Shown here: piece after piece, positions 43,683 through 52,268 of the stretch
Layout: every line of letters starts with the position of its first letter
Position numbering within the stretch: position 1 is the first letter of the stretch
Assembly (NCBI GenBank): GCA_903884105.1
Contig: CAISDJ010000073.1
Span: 1 to 64,000 of the forward strand
Reading direction: 5' to 3'
Source of the DNA: an uncultured Pseudomonadota bacterium
GTDB taxonomy: Bacteria; Pseudomonadota; Gammaproteobacteria; Steroidobacterales; Steroidobacteraceae
Length of the DNA stretch: 64,000 bases
Translations under genes and position numbers: made by a program
Notes under the pieces: generated by a model
The model's input: only the letters and a program-made list of their open reading frames with translations
What the model was told of the DNA's origin: nothing
Database searches by the model: none

Positions 43683-46298
43683 CTAGTGAGGGCATCCGCA
43701 GGACGTAACGGCGCCCAACGGACACACGATCACGGCTTGATCGCGACTGGCGAGGATGGGCCGGGGTGCTCCTGGACAGGCATTGGCGTACATCACCGGA
43801 TGCGCAACCAGCGCGGACTCACCCACACTGATCGCAGTCCGGTTCGGCGGGCGCTCGGTGCGACAGGGGCGCGCCGCAGGATCGCCGACTCCGGTTACGG
43901 TGTTGTGAAAGATCAGCGGTGCCGCAACCAAGGGCCAGCGATGCGGCACCGGCCCCTGATACCAGCCGGGCGAAAACGCGATCGCACCCCCCATCCAGCC
44001 ATCCGCGTGTTCAACGACGTTGTGCGCGATCGTCAGACCGGTGCCGATCGTCGGCGGCGGGGAGTCCGGCGTGGGAGACGCTGCGACCGAGATCCCGATG
44101 CCGGACGAGCTGCAGGCCGACGTCCGGTCGTATTCGCCAAGGATGCGATTGCCGCGGATCTCGACGGCAGACTGAAAGAAGCTCTCGGAGACGCAGTCGA
44201 GGCACCCTTTGCCCTGCGCGCTGTACAGCTGCTGCAGCACGATGCCATCGGTGTCGAACTGCATGTTGCCATCGATTGCGGAGTCCGCCGCCTGCGCCCA
44301 CACCACGATGCCGCCTCCCTTGCGTGCTGAGCGATTGCTCTTGCGGCAAGGCGGACTGCGATGATCGACCGTGTTCGCGACGACATACGCCTGCCAGAAA
44401 GCCCGTCCGATCCCCACACGCCCCACGCCGGAGGCGGGCACGACGTCCCAGGCCGGCGCGACCTTGAGCGTCACGGCACCGCTGACGGGATCAGTGCGAT
44501 AGGACTCGATCTTGCGGGCCTGCCCGACTCCCGGCCCCGAACCGACCGTCACCCAGTGTCCAACATAGTAAGCATCGGCAGGCACCTCTCGTGCATGCTG
44601 CGTGGCCAGCAGCGGCATGCCCAGCGTGACCGAATTCGCAGTGGACGCGAGCACCGTCGCTGCCGCTGCAGTCCCGAAGGTGTTGCCGTTGTTGTCGAGC
44701 GCAATGGCCTCGCCGTCGCCGGTCTTGTCGCCTGTGCAGCTCGCTGTGTTCTGCGAGATCAGTACCTGCTCCTGGCTGCCGTTCAAATGCCAGAAGAAGG
44801 CCGCGCGCCAGCCGGGCGCATCGCCAGGCGCATACAGCGCGGCGGTCGAACTGCCGTCTGCCGTGTTGTGACTGAAGTCGACGCGATGCCCGGCGCCGAG
44901 TTCACTGGCGATTGCGCCCTGTTTCGCCTCGGAATCGAGATCACTGCCGGGATTGAAACGATTGAAGGCGATGACGGCGTCTTCCAGCTTGAAAGGCTGA
45001 TTGACGTTGAAGCGATTGCCTTCCAGGCGCAGCGCAGTCGAGTACGCGCCGAATTCGTTGTCGGTGATGAACAGGCGCGACAACGGCGAGCCGGAATCAG
45101 CGATGGCCGGATGCGCGCCCCGGAACTGATTGCCCGTAATGATGACGTCACTGACATGCCCCACCTCAGGGTCACTCCCCGCCGCACGTTCGCCCGAGGG
45201 CGTCCCGAGTCGCAGCATCGGAGCAGGCGCATCACCAGTTCTGTAGCGCCTCTCGTCACGAAACGTGAGGCCCGAGAGGGCGCTCCCTCCAAGCAGCGTA
45301 AACGTGGTGACTGACGACCCGCGCCCCCAGTGCTCGCCTCGGACCAGCACTGTTCGGCCCTTGCCCTCGCCACGGAGACTCACTCCCGCAGGCACGACGA
45401 TGCCATTCGTCCCCGGTTCGGGAGATTCGTCGAGCCGCCAAACTCCCCTGCCCAGCACGACGACTGCACCTCGACTGCGTGCTGCGGTCGCGAGCGCAGT
45501 GACCAGGCATCGGGTGTCGTCGGCCTCATCGTCCGCTCGGCAAGCACCCGCGCCGGACATAGCGACAGGCACCTCGACGCCCGCCGCCGGATCGTCGCGC
45601 ACCTCGAGCAACTGGCCCGGTAGCAACTTCCATTGCTCGCGACCCTTGCGAACCTCGATGCGGTAACTGCCAGGCCTCAGCGCCTTGGGCAATGCCACCT
45701 CGGCCACGAAGTGATCGAGGGCCGGTTCAACGTGGCTCGCCGTCATCTCGACGACCTGCGGCCCGGTGAGCCGAACCTGGGTGACGGACCCGGCCGCCGG
45801 TTGCAGGTTTCGGCCAATGACCTTGATCGATCGCGGCAAGCCGGCATGGGTCGTGGTCGCATGGACATAGGCAGGACTGACCCAGAGCGGCCGCGCATCG
45901 TTGATCAGGACAGGATCGCTCCACTCGTTCGTCGCCGATCTGACCCACAACGCGTAGGTCTGCCCGGGCCGCATCGCGGAGGGCAGACGAATGACGAGCG
46001 AGTCGGGTACACCGCGATTGCTGACGACCTCCGCCGTGCCCGTCTCTGCGGTGGCAACGCCAGGAAGCGACGCGGGCCGGGTCACGGGTTGCGCAGCTTC
46101 TGCCACCGCGCGGTAAACCACCTGATCACCTGCCGAGAGTCCGGACCCGGCAAGCAGCAGCAGGTCGTCCGGCTCGCCTCGCACCGGACTCTGGTGGGCC
46201 GGTTGGGCATACAGCACTGGCCTCGCCGCTGCGCCCGTCGTTCCAGCGAGGACCAGTCCCAGGACTGCAACGAACCCATGGAGCGTCAACTGCTTCAT
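43683..46298 (-). CDS. Secreted right-handed beta-helix protein, possible polysaccharide lyase or epimerase
   Basis: An 871-residue exported protein. The ATG at 46298 overlaps the acetyltransferase stop (ATGA) and begins a signal peptide (MKQLTLHGFVAVLGLVLAGT... cleavage near GAAA-RPV). Residues about 25-265 are beta-sandwich-like, with two IPT/filamin-like stretches (LLAGSGLSAGDQVVY; IKVIGRNLQPAAGSVTQVRL). From about 290 onward there are repeated short strands with Asn turns (VIITGNQFRGAHPAI, LFITDNEFGAYSTALRLEGN, IAHNVVEHADG) typical of parallel beta-helices such as pectate lyases and mannuronan epimerases. No catalytic set can be assigned. Its place in the EPS operon suggests trimming or modifying the polymer in the periplasm. 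Confidence 0.78.
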   Translation of the reverse strand: MKQLTLHGFVAVLGLVLAGTTGAAARPVLYAQPAHQSPVRGEPDDLLLLAGSGLSAGDQVVYRAVAEAAQPVTRPASLPGVATAETGTAEVVSNRGVPDSLVIRLPSAMRPGQTYALWVRSATNEWSDPVLINDARPLWVSPAYVHATTTHAGLPRSIKVIGRNLQPAAGSVTQVRLTGPQVVEMTASHVEPALDHFVAEVALPKALRPGSYRIEVRKGREQWKLLPGQLLEVRDDPAAGVEVPVAMSGAGACRADDEADDTRCLVTALATAARSRGAVVVLGRGVWRLDESPEPGTNGIVVPAGVSLRGEGKGRTVLVRGEHWGRGSSVTTFTLLGGSALSGLTFRDERRYRTGDAPAPMLRLGTPSGERAAGSDPEVGHVSDVIITGNQFRGAHPAIADSGSPLSRLFITDNEFGAYSTALRLEGNRFNVNQPFKLEDAVIAFNRFNPGSDLDSEAKQGAIASELGAGHRVDFSHNTADGSSTAALYAPGDAPGWRAAFFWHLNGSQEQVLISQNTASCTGDKTGDGEAIALDNNGNTFGTAAAATVLASTANSVTLGMPLLATQHAREVPADAYYVGHWVTVGSGPGVGQARKIESYRTDPVSGAVTLKVAPAWDVVPASGVGRVGIGRAFWQAYVVANTVDHRSPPCRKSNRSARKGGGIVVWAQAADSAIDGNMQFDTDGIVLQQLYSAQGKGCLDCVSESFFQSAVEIRGNRILGEYDRTSACSSSGIGISVAASPTPDSPPPTIGTGLTIAHNVVEHADGWMGGAIAFSPGWYQGPVPHRWPLVAAPLIFHNTVTGVGDPAARPCRTERPPNRTAISVGESALVAHPVMYANACPGAPRPILASRDQAVIVCPLGAVTSCGCPH

Positions 46299-46906
46299 GA
46301 ATCGGCATGCAGAGCCGGAGCCGATGCGAGCGATCCCACGACAGGCGAACCAGCAACGGAACGCTCGAACGCCGGCCGCAGTCCCTGCTGACGGGCCGGT
46401 GAACCCACCATCACCGCCCAATCCGGCACATCGGCGAAGACGGCAGACCGCGCGCCAATCACGGCACCCCTGCCGATCCTGACCCCCGGACCGACAAAGA
46501 CATCCGCCGCGACCCAGGCGTCCGCCTCGATGACGATCGGCGCAACGACCAGCGGCAATGAAGGAACTCGATAGTCGTGGCTCGCGGAACAGAGATAGGA
46601 GTACTGGCTCACCGTCGCATGGGGCCCGAGCGTCACCGGCCCAACGGAATAGCAGTCGACATCGTCCGCGATGCAGCTGTGCTCACCCATCGTCAGGTTC
46701 CATGGAGCCCAGATCCTTGCGCGCGGATAGGGGTGCGCACCCGCGCCGATCCGCGCCCCGAATGCCTTGAGCAGGCCGCGTCGCCATGCATGCAACGGCG
46801 TGGGTGACGGTCGATAGAGCAGCTTCGAGACGATGCACCACAGTGCGCGCCGTACCCGATTGCCCGTTCCAACCTCAACCTGCGCGAGCGCAAAGGACCG
46901 GGTCAT
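46295..46906 (-). CDS. WcaF-like hexapeptide acetyltransferase
   Basis: Left-handed beta-helix O-acetyltransferase of 203 residues, probably acetylating a sugar of the repeat unit. The ATG at 46906 has GGAGGG eight bases upstream. Hexapeptide repeats are clear: IGAGAHPYPRARIWAPWNLT, IADDVDCYSVGPVTLGPHAT, IEADAWVAADVFVGPGVRIG. The sequence SHDYRVPSLPLVV resembles the catalytic His region of the WcaF/colanic-acid group, and the end VGSPARQQG matches the family finish. It is the sixth gene of the export operon, 14 bases after the ATPase. Confidence 0.88.
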   Translation of the reverse strand: MTRSFALAQVEVGTGNRVRRALWCIVSKLLYRPSPTPLHAWRRGLLKAFGARIGAGAHPYPRARIWAPWNLTMGEHSCIADDVDCYSVGPVTLGPHATVSQYSYLCSASHDYRVPSLPLVVAPIVIEADAWVAADVFVGPGVRIGRGAVIGARSAVFADVPDWAVMVGSPARQQGLRPAFERSVAGSPVVGSLASAPALHADS

Positions 46907-46920
46907 GGCGCGACCCTCCG

Positions 46921-47799
46921 TCACAAGGTCGCGAACGGAGCACTCTCCTGCGCGACAGCCGTCGCAGGGGCGTTCGCTGGAGCCACCGTCCACAGTCCGC
47001 CGCGCTGCCGATCCGCAATCACCTGGTTCATGAGCGGCGCTTCGACGCAGGGCAATTGTTCCGCAAAGGCATACACCAGCGCGGTATCGCACAGTTGGTT
47101 GATCAGGCGCGGCACGCCGCCCGCAGCAGCATGGGCTGCATGGATGGCGTCACCGCGAATCAGGTCGGCGTTGCCTCCTGCGACCTGCAAACGATGCCGG
47201 ACATAGTGGTAGGCCTCGATCAGGCTGAGCACGGGCAGGTGATAGTCGACGCTGATCCGCTGCGCGAACTGCCGCAATGCGGGCTGCTTCAGCGTCTCGC
47301 GCAGCTCCGGCTGTCCCACCAGGAACGTCTGCAACACCAGATGCTTGTCGGCGTTGATGTTGGACAGCACGCGCAACTCTTCCAGCATCGCCAGGTCGAG
47401 ATTCTGCGCCTCGTCGACAATGAGCGTTACGCGGCGGCCCCGCCCGTACTGGCTGACCAGGAACTCGACAAAGGTTTCATAGAGGGCCGCATCGTCCTTG
47501 CCTTTGTGCTCCAGGCCAAACGCCACGCACACCCATTGCAGCAATTTGCCGAAGCTGCGGTTCGTGTTGGTGATCAGCCCGACCACGGCGGACTTGTCGA
47601 GCTGGTTCAGCCAGTGCCGGATCAGCGTCGTCTTGCCGGATCCCACTTCGCCCGTCACCAGGCTGAAGCCGGCGTGGTTGGCGAGGCCGTATTCAAGCAG
47701 CGTGAGCGCCATCAGCTGGCTGCGAGTCGGGTACAGGAACGCGGGATCCGGCGTCAGCGAAAACGGCTTCTCGCGCAGCCCATAGAAGGATTCGTACAT
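46921..47799 (-). CDS. ExeA-like AAA ATPase of exosortase/EPS loci
   Basis: Cytoplasmic ATPase of 292 residues starting MYESFYGLREKPFSLTPDPA, the signature of the ExeA/GspA-type family found in PEP-CTERM loci. Walker A is GEVGSGKTTLIRH (about 50-58), Walker B is VTLIVDEAQNLD, and the sensor region has FLVGQPELRETL and LPVLSLIEAYHYVRHRL. No membrane or peptidoglycan-binding domain follows, unlike ExeA of type II secretion, which agrees with the exosortase-linked group. It is the fifth gene of the nine-gene operon and may energise assembly of the export machinery, which is inference. Confidence 0.9.
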   Translation of the reverse strand: MYESFYGLREKPFSLTPDPAFLYPTRSQLMALTLLEYGLANHAGFSLVTGEVGSGKTTLIRHWLNQLDKSAVVGLITNTNRSFGKLLQWVCVAFGLEHKGKDDAALYETFVEFLVSQYGRGRRVTLIVDEAQNLDLAMLEELRVLSNINADKHLVLQTFLVGQPELRETLKQPALRQFAQRISVDYHLPVLSLIEAYHYVRHRLQVAGGNADLIRGDAIHAAHAAAGGVPRLINQLCDTALVYAFAEQLPCVEAPLMNQVIADRQRGGLWTVAPANAPATAVAQESAPFATL

Positions 47800-47815
47800 G
47801 GTGTGCTGTTGCGGG

Positions 47816-48625
47816 CTAGTAGTAGCTGCCCGGAACCTCCCGCGAACCGTTGAGCAGCGTCCCCACGACGGGCGTCTGCCCGAGCAGCTGCAACGTCCGC
47901 GTGACGTCCTCTCGACGCGTCCGCCCTTCGGTGATGACCACGAGGGCCGCTTCGACATGCCGCGAGAAGGCGAGTGCATCGTCCGCTTCCAGCACCGGAG
48001 GCAAATCGAACAGCACGATGCGATTCGCGTACCGGCTCCTGATCTCCCTGACCAGTTCACCGGTCCGCGCTGACCCGAGCAGCTCGGATGAATGCGCCAC
48101 GGGAGCCCCCGCGGGCAGGAGCGTCAGACGGCCGTAGCCCTCCGGACGCACCAGTCCTTGCTCGACCGGCACCTTCTCCTCCAGGCACTGCTCGACACCA
48201 ACGGCAGGCGTCAGGCCGAAGCGCGCCGCCACCTGCGGGCGGCGCAAGTCGAAATCCACCAGCAGCGTCGTGCGATTGGGGTCGGCTGCCAGGCTGATCG
48301 CGAGGTTGATCGCCGTCAGCGTCTTGCCGTCATGAGCACGGGGACTGACGATGGCAAGCGTCGTGGCGCCCAGCTGCTCGAGCCTTCTCAGCACCTGGGT
48401 ACGCAGCATCTTGTAAGGCGCCGCGGCCGCCCCCGACTCATTCGCGTCGAGGATCCGTTCCCGCTGCAGGTGCGCGCGATCGACTGGCACGACGGGAGTG
48501 CGCCATGCGTGCCGCTCCGGTTCGGCCGGGACTGTCACTTCCGCTGAGGAAATGGCGCCAGGCTGCGCCGCCGGACTCTCCCGCTGGGTGCGCGCGAGTT
48601 CAAGGGCCCGTTTGATTCTTTCCAT
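47816..48625 (-). CDS. BY-kinase-like tyrosine autokinase (CpsD/CapB type)
   Basis: Cytoplasmic ATPase domain of a bacterial tyrosine kinase, 269 residues, acting with the Wzz-like protein to control chain length. Walker A is SPRAHDGKTLTAINLAISL, Walker A' is LLVDFDLRRPQ, and Walker B is IVLFDLPPVLEADD. The C-terminus ends GSYY, a short tyrosine pair in place of the long Tyr cluster of Wzc, so phosphorylation capacity is reduced. It lies three bases downstream of the Wzz-like gene, the split arrangement of many exosortase loci. Confidence 0.9.
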   Translation of the reverse strand: MERIKRALELARTQRESPAAQPGAISSAEVTVPAEPERHAWRTPVVPVDRAHLQRERILDANESGAAAAPYKMLRTQVLRRLEQLGATTLAIVSPRAHDGKTLTAINLAISLAADPNRTTLLVDFDLRRPQVAARFGLTPAVGVEQCLEEKVPVEQGLVRPEGYGRLTLLPAGAPVAHSSELLGSARTGELVREIRSRYANRIVLFDLPPVLEADDALAFSRHVEAALVVITEGRTRREDVTRTLQLLGQTPVVGTLLNGSREVPGSYY

Positions 48626-48628
48626 ATC

Positions 48629-50374
48629 TCAACCCCCGAGCTTGCGCAGCGCGACGTGCCAGATCACGTCCAGCGGGCGATAGAGAAAATGAGCGGCGGT
48701 CACCGCCACTACCACACTGCCGGCGACCCCAGCCAATGTGTAGTGACGCTGTCGGCGCACCCGGGCGCGGTCCTCGTCGGTCATGATCCACGGCACGATA
48801 GCGAGGGGAGCCACTGACAACAGTTGTTCAAGGTCACGCGGGCCGCGCACCGAGGTATCCATCACCTCCAGCAGCAGCATCAGCGCGAACGCCACCACTG
48901 CGGCAAATACGATGCCGAGCGCAACGATGGCGATGCGGTTGGGACTGACGGGCTCCTGCGCAGGAATCGGCGGTTCGATGAGCGTGAAGCGCTCGCCCTT
49001 GCTCTCGCTCTCGAGGTTCTGCGCCAGCTGCGCTTCCATCTGCTTCTGGCGCACCTCGCGGTACTTCATCTGCGAACTCTCGAGTTCGCGTGCGAGGCCG
49101 CTGTACTCACGCTCGATCTCGGGGGACTCGGAAAGCCGCTTCTCGAACTCGGTGAGGCGGACCGCAAGAACCGCCCGATGCTGCTGCAGGGAAGTACGCT
49201 CATTCGCCGAGGCCTCCCGCTGCGCACGCACCTGGATGTAGGCAGGGTTATCCGCATTGGCGGTGACGGCCGCCGCTGTCGCGGGAGCCACGCGCATGGC
49301 CGCCTCGACCGACGACACGAGCCGCTCGAGGCGAGTGATATCCGGGTGACCGGCACCGTATCGCTGCCGTGCTGCCGTGAGCTGCGAGCGCGCGGCCGCC
49401 AGTTGCCGCGCCAGATCGTTGGCGGAATCCTGCGTCCCGACCTCCTTCTCCAGGCCATCGAGCTCGCGCTTGAGCCGGATGACATCGGGATGGTCGGGCG
49501 CATACAGCGATGTTGCGCGCAGATAGTCGGAGCGCACGGTCTTCAGCCGGTCGGACGGCGACATGACACGCTCGCCGGTGGACGTATAGATCTGAGCGGC
49601 CGGCTGCAGCTGCGCCAGCTGTGCATCGAGATACACGACCTGCTGGTCGAGCGAGCGGATGCGCGTGTCGACCTCCCGTGCCTCTTCCTCGACCCGGCCC
49701 ATCATCTGCACATTGAGCGCGTTGAGGTCCGGAAGGCTGTCGGCGTTCTGTTCCTTGAAGGACGCAATGCGCATCTCGAGTTCCGCCACCGTGCGGCTCA
49801 GCCGATTGGATTCCACGGTGAGGAAGTTGGCCGTATCGGCAGTCAATTGCTTGCGGCTCTCGATGTTCTCGTTGAGGTAGAGCGTCGTGAGCTCGTTGGC
49901 GACGCGGGCGGCCGTTTCCGATGAGCGGTTGTCGTAGCTCACCGCGAAGGCGATGGTGGCGCGGGTCGGGCGGCCGATCCGCGGATCGACCACATCAGCG
50001 CTGATCATGTTGAACTGTACGTCGGCGCGCATGCGGGCCATGACCGCTTCGCGCGGCTGCTTCCTGCGCTCGCTGGCGTAGAGGTCGTACTTCTCCATGA
50101 TCTTGAGCAGGTTGGCTGTGGTCATCACGCGCTGGTTGATGACCTGGATACGCTGGTCGGCGTAACTCGAGATCGTCGACCTGACGAGGTCCGTCGGCAC
50201 TTCTTGTTGCTCGATGAGAATCGTGGCCGTAGAGCGATAGGTGGCCGGCCACAGCAAGGCAGCAGCAAGGGCGATCGCCAGAACGGCACCGGCACCGATC
50301 AGCATGGGCACGCGGCGGCGACGAATGGCGCCAAGCTGCTCGGTCAGGGAGTCCCCCAGTGTCTTCGTACTCAT
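48629..50374 (-). CDS. Wzz/GumC-type polysaccharide chain-length protein
   Basis: Inner-membrane polysaccharide copolymerase of 581 residues. A first membrane segment (about 23-43) and a last one (about 485-505) enclose a large periplasmic region rich in coiled coil (about 180-440; NRLSRTVAELEMRIASFKEQ and ALNVQMMGRVEEEAREVDTR) with the Wzz N-domain (YRSTATILIEQQEVP). A further hydrophobic segment follows near 550. The kinase domain is separate (the next gene), as in GumC-like proteins. Its stop overlap with the beta-barrel gene (ATGA) indicates coupled translation. Confidence 0.9.
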   Translation of the reverse strand: MSTKTLGDSLTEQLGAIRRRRVPMLIGAGAVLAIALAAALLWPATYRSTATILIEQQEVPTDLVRSTISSYADQRIQVINQRVMTTANLLKIMEKYDLYASERRKQPREAVMARMRADVQFNMISADVVDPRIGRPTRATIAFAVSYDNRSSETAARVANELTTLYLNENIESRKQLTADTANFLTVESNRLSRTVAELEMRIASFKEQNADSLPDLNALNVQMMGRVEEEAREVDTRIRSLDQQVVYLDAQLAQLQPAAQIYTSTGERVMSPSDRLKTVRSDYLRATSLYAPDHPDVIRLKRELDGLEKEVGTQDSANDLARQLAAARSQLTAARQRYGAGHPDITRLERLVSSVEAAMRVAPATAAAVTANADNPAYIQVRAQREASANERTSLQQHRAVLAVRLTEFEKRLSESPEIEREYSGLARELESSQMKYREVRQKQMEAQLAQNLESESKGERFTLIEPPIPAQEPVSPNRIAIVALGIVFAAVVAFALMLLLEVMDTSVRGPRDLEQLLSVAPLAIVPWIMTDEDRARVRRQRHYTLAGVAGSVVVAVTAAHFLYRPLDVIWHVALRKLGG

Positions 50375-51549
50375 CGCGTCACCGTCCGTCCGTTCCAGGA
50401 GAGGCTGAACGACATGCGGTAGCTGTCCGCGGAAGACCGTGAAGCCTCGCCTGCTGTCACGACGTCTTGGGTCCTTCCGCCGAGGGACAGCACGGCTGTC
50501 CAGGTCTGCGTGATGCGCCAGCTCAACCAGCCGTCAACCTCATAAAACCGCACCTGCTGCCCGGTAGCCGCTGACAGGTTGAAGATATCTGCATTGCGCA
50601 GGTACCGGCCGGTCATTCCAGTTGCAACCCGCTCGCTCAACTCTCGCGACGCACTGAGCTCGAATGCATTGGCCTCGGTCAGCAAACCGCGCCCTGTCGG
50701 GTTCAGCTTGTGCGACACGCCGGCCTTGAGCTGCACGGTCTCGCCCCGTCGCGAAACGTCGGCAGAGAAGAGATAGCCTCGATCCTGTTCGTAGCCCGAA
50801 TCAGCCCACGAGGGTCCCACAGACAACGACGATCTCCAGCGCGGGCCCAGTTCGTAGTCGAACCCGAGCGTGAGGTCCGCATCCTTCGAGTCGCGGACTC
50901 GGGCTGGCGTCGTCAGCACCCCGGCCCTCGCGCCCAGCCGCACCACGCCGCGCTCCGAGAACTGCGTCTCGCTGTAAACCGTGGCCGCGCCGTACGAGTA
51001 GTCGACGAGGCCGCTGGCAGCTGCATCGACATAGCGGGAGTCCTGCCATTGCGCGTTGACGCCGGCGGCCCCGCTTTCACTCAGTTGCCAGCGCGGTCCG
51101 GCGTTGATCGAAATGAATTCCCGGCGGCGGTTGCTTGCGACGATGCCGGTGGTGCCGAGTTCGCTGATCTGCGTTGAGTCGCGCGACAGCTGGGCGGCCC
51201 CCGCCCACAGCGTGCGTTCAGACTTCCACGACGAGCTGATGCCGAGATACTGGTCATTGCTGTCCAGGCTGTCATCGCCCTGGTATTGCGAGAAGGTGGC
51301 GCGCGGCGACAAGGAGAGCGTGGCGCGTTCGGTCGACAGGCTGGCAAGCGCCGCCGCTTCGGCAACGTTCACATAGACGTCCTTGCCGCCTGCAGGGAGC
51401 AGTCGCGGATTAGTCGTATACCCGGGTGACAGCCGGGAGCTCGGGCTGAAGCGCCATTCGGCCGCGCCGGCCGTACCCGCAATACACAGCCCCGCAGCCA
51501 TTCCGCACACCACACGCTGCCACTGCGCCGGGAACAACCGCAGGTTCAC
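50371..51549 (-). CDS. Outer-membrane beta-barrel protein of EPS/exosortase locus
   Basis: A 392-residue outer-membrane protein: signal peptide (MNLRLFPAQWQRVVCGMAAG..., cleavage near TAGA-AEW) then alternating amphipathic strands throughout, about 14 to 16 in number (e.g. LTLGFDYELGPRWRSSLSV, GWLSWRITQTWTAVLSLGG). It resembles the PEP-CTERM-associated barrel family of EPS loci, which act beside the OPX protein. Unlike most barrels it does not end in Phe. It overlaps both neighbours by four bases, in the second position of the operon. Confidence 0.8.
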   Translation of the reverse strand: MNLRLFPAQWQRVVCGMAAGLCIAGTAGAAEWRFSPSSRLSPGYTTNPRLLPAGGKDVYVNVAEAAALASLSTERATLSLSPRATFSQYQGDDSLDSNDQYLGISSSWKSERTLWAGAAQLSRDSTQISELGTTGIVASNRRREFISINAGPRWQLSESGAAGVNAQWQDSRYVDAAASGLVDYSYGAATVYSETQFSERGVVRLGARAGVLTTPARVRDSKDADLTLGFDYELGPRWRSSLSVGPSWADSGYEQDRGYLFSADVSRRGETVQLKAGVSHKLNPTGRGLLTEANAFELSASRELSERVATGMTGRYLRNADIFNLSAATGQQVRFYEVDGWLSWRITQTWTAVLSLGGRTQDVVTAGEASRSSADSYRMSFSLSWNGRTVTR

Positions 51550-52151
51550 GGCACGACCACCGTGTCGCCGCTCTTCAGCAGCACGTTCTGCTCAAGCGCC
51601 TTGCCGCGCTCGACTTCGGCATAACGGAAAGAGATCGATACCTGCCGGCCGTTCTCGCGACGGAGGATCTGGATGTCGTTGAGGGATGCGAACGCGGTGG
51701 TCCCGCCGGCGAGGCTCAGTGCCTGCATGACATCCACAGGCTTGCTGAACGGGAACTCGCCCGGCCGGTTGACCTTGCCCAGCACGTAGATCCGGTTGCC
51801 TCCGATCTGGCGCACGGTCACCGTCACCACCGGATCAGGAATGAATTTGCGCAGGCGCTCCTCGAGCGCAAGGCGCAACTCGTCGACGGTATGCCCCGCC
51901 GCCATGTGCTCGCCCGCCAGCGGAAAAGTGATACCGCCGTCCGGACGCACGAGCACTTCAGCCTGCAGGTCCGCTTCACGCCACACGGACACGGTCAACA
52001 CATCGCCCGGCTGCACGCGATAGGCCTCAGTCTCTGCAGCGTACGCATGCTGGCAAAGGGAGATCGCCAGTACCGCCACCAGCGCCAGGCTCCACGCCCA
52101 TACGGTGACTGACAGCCTGTTCAGGGAGCCCGGGTGTGCAATCTCATTCAT
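51546..52151 (-). CDS. Polysaccharide export protein (OPX, Wza/GumB family)
   Basis: Periplasmic/outer-membrane export protein of 201 residues from the ATG at 52151, which has no clear ribosome site. A signal peptide (about 10-38, ending QHAYA-AE) precedes the poly-export domain (YRVQPGDVLTVSVWREADLQ) and one SLBB-like domain (IYVLGKVNRPGEFPFSKPVD). No lipobox Cys is visible and the C-terminal membrane helix of Wza is missing, so it is a short OPX that would need the adjacent barrel to cross the outer membrane. It is the first gene of the operon, with the promoter element at 52237-52256 upstream. Confidence 0.9.
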   Translation of the reverse strand: MNEIAHPGSLNRLSVTVWAWSLALVAVLAISLCQHAYAAETEAYRVQPGDVLTVSVWREADLQAEVLVRPDGGITFPLAGEHMAAGHTVDELRLALEERLRKFIPDPVVTVTVRQIGGNRIYVLGKVNRPGEFPFSKPVDVMQALSLAGGTTAFASLNDIQILRRENGRQVSISFRYAEVERGKALEQNVLLKSGDTVVVP

Positions 52152-52236
52152 TTGTATGACCGATGCATTTCGCCATGGACGCAGTGAATCGTTGGCGGTC
52201 AGGGCCGCCAAGGAAGGTGCTCGACGTGCTTAGTTA

Positions 52237-52256
52237 GCCACAGGAATTGTTACAGT
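52237..52256 (-). promoter_or_regulatory. Candidate regulatory element upstream of the export operon
   Basis: The minus strand reads ACTGTAACA-ATTC-CTGTGGC. The same two blocks, spaced by three instead of four bases, occur at 37797-37779, and ACTGTAACA alone at 37827-37835. The site is about 86 bases before the OPX ATG. No strong -10 is visible next to it. Confidence 0.4.
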
Positions 52257-52268
52257 CGCTCGCGCGGT

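Noticed and set aside
52248-52256. CTGTAAC before the export operon as a Pho box
   Set aside because: No second repeat 11 bases away in register; listed instead as part of the EPS element.
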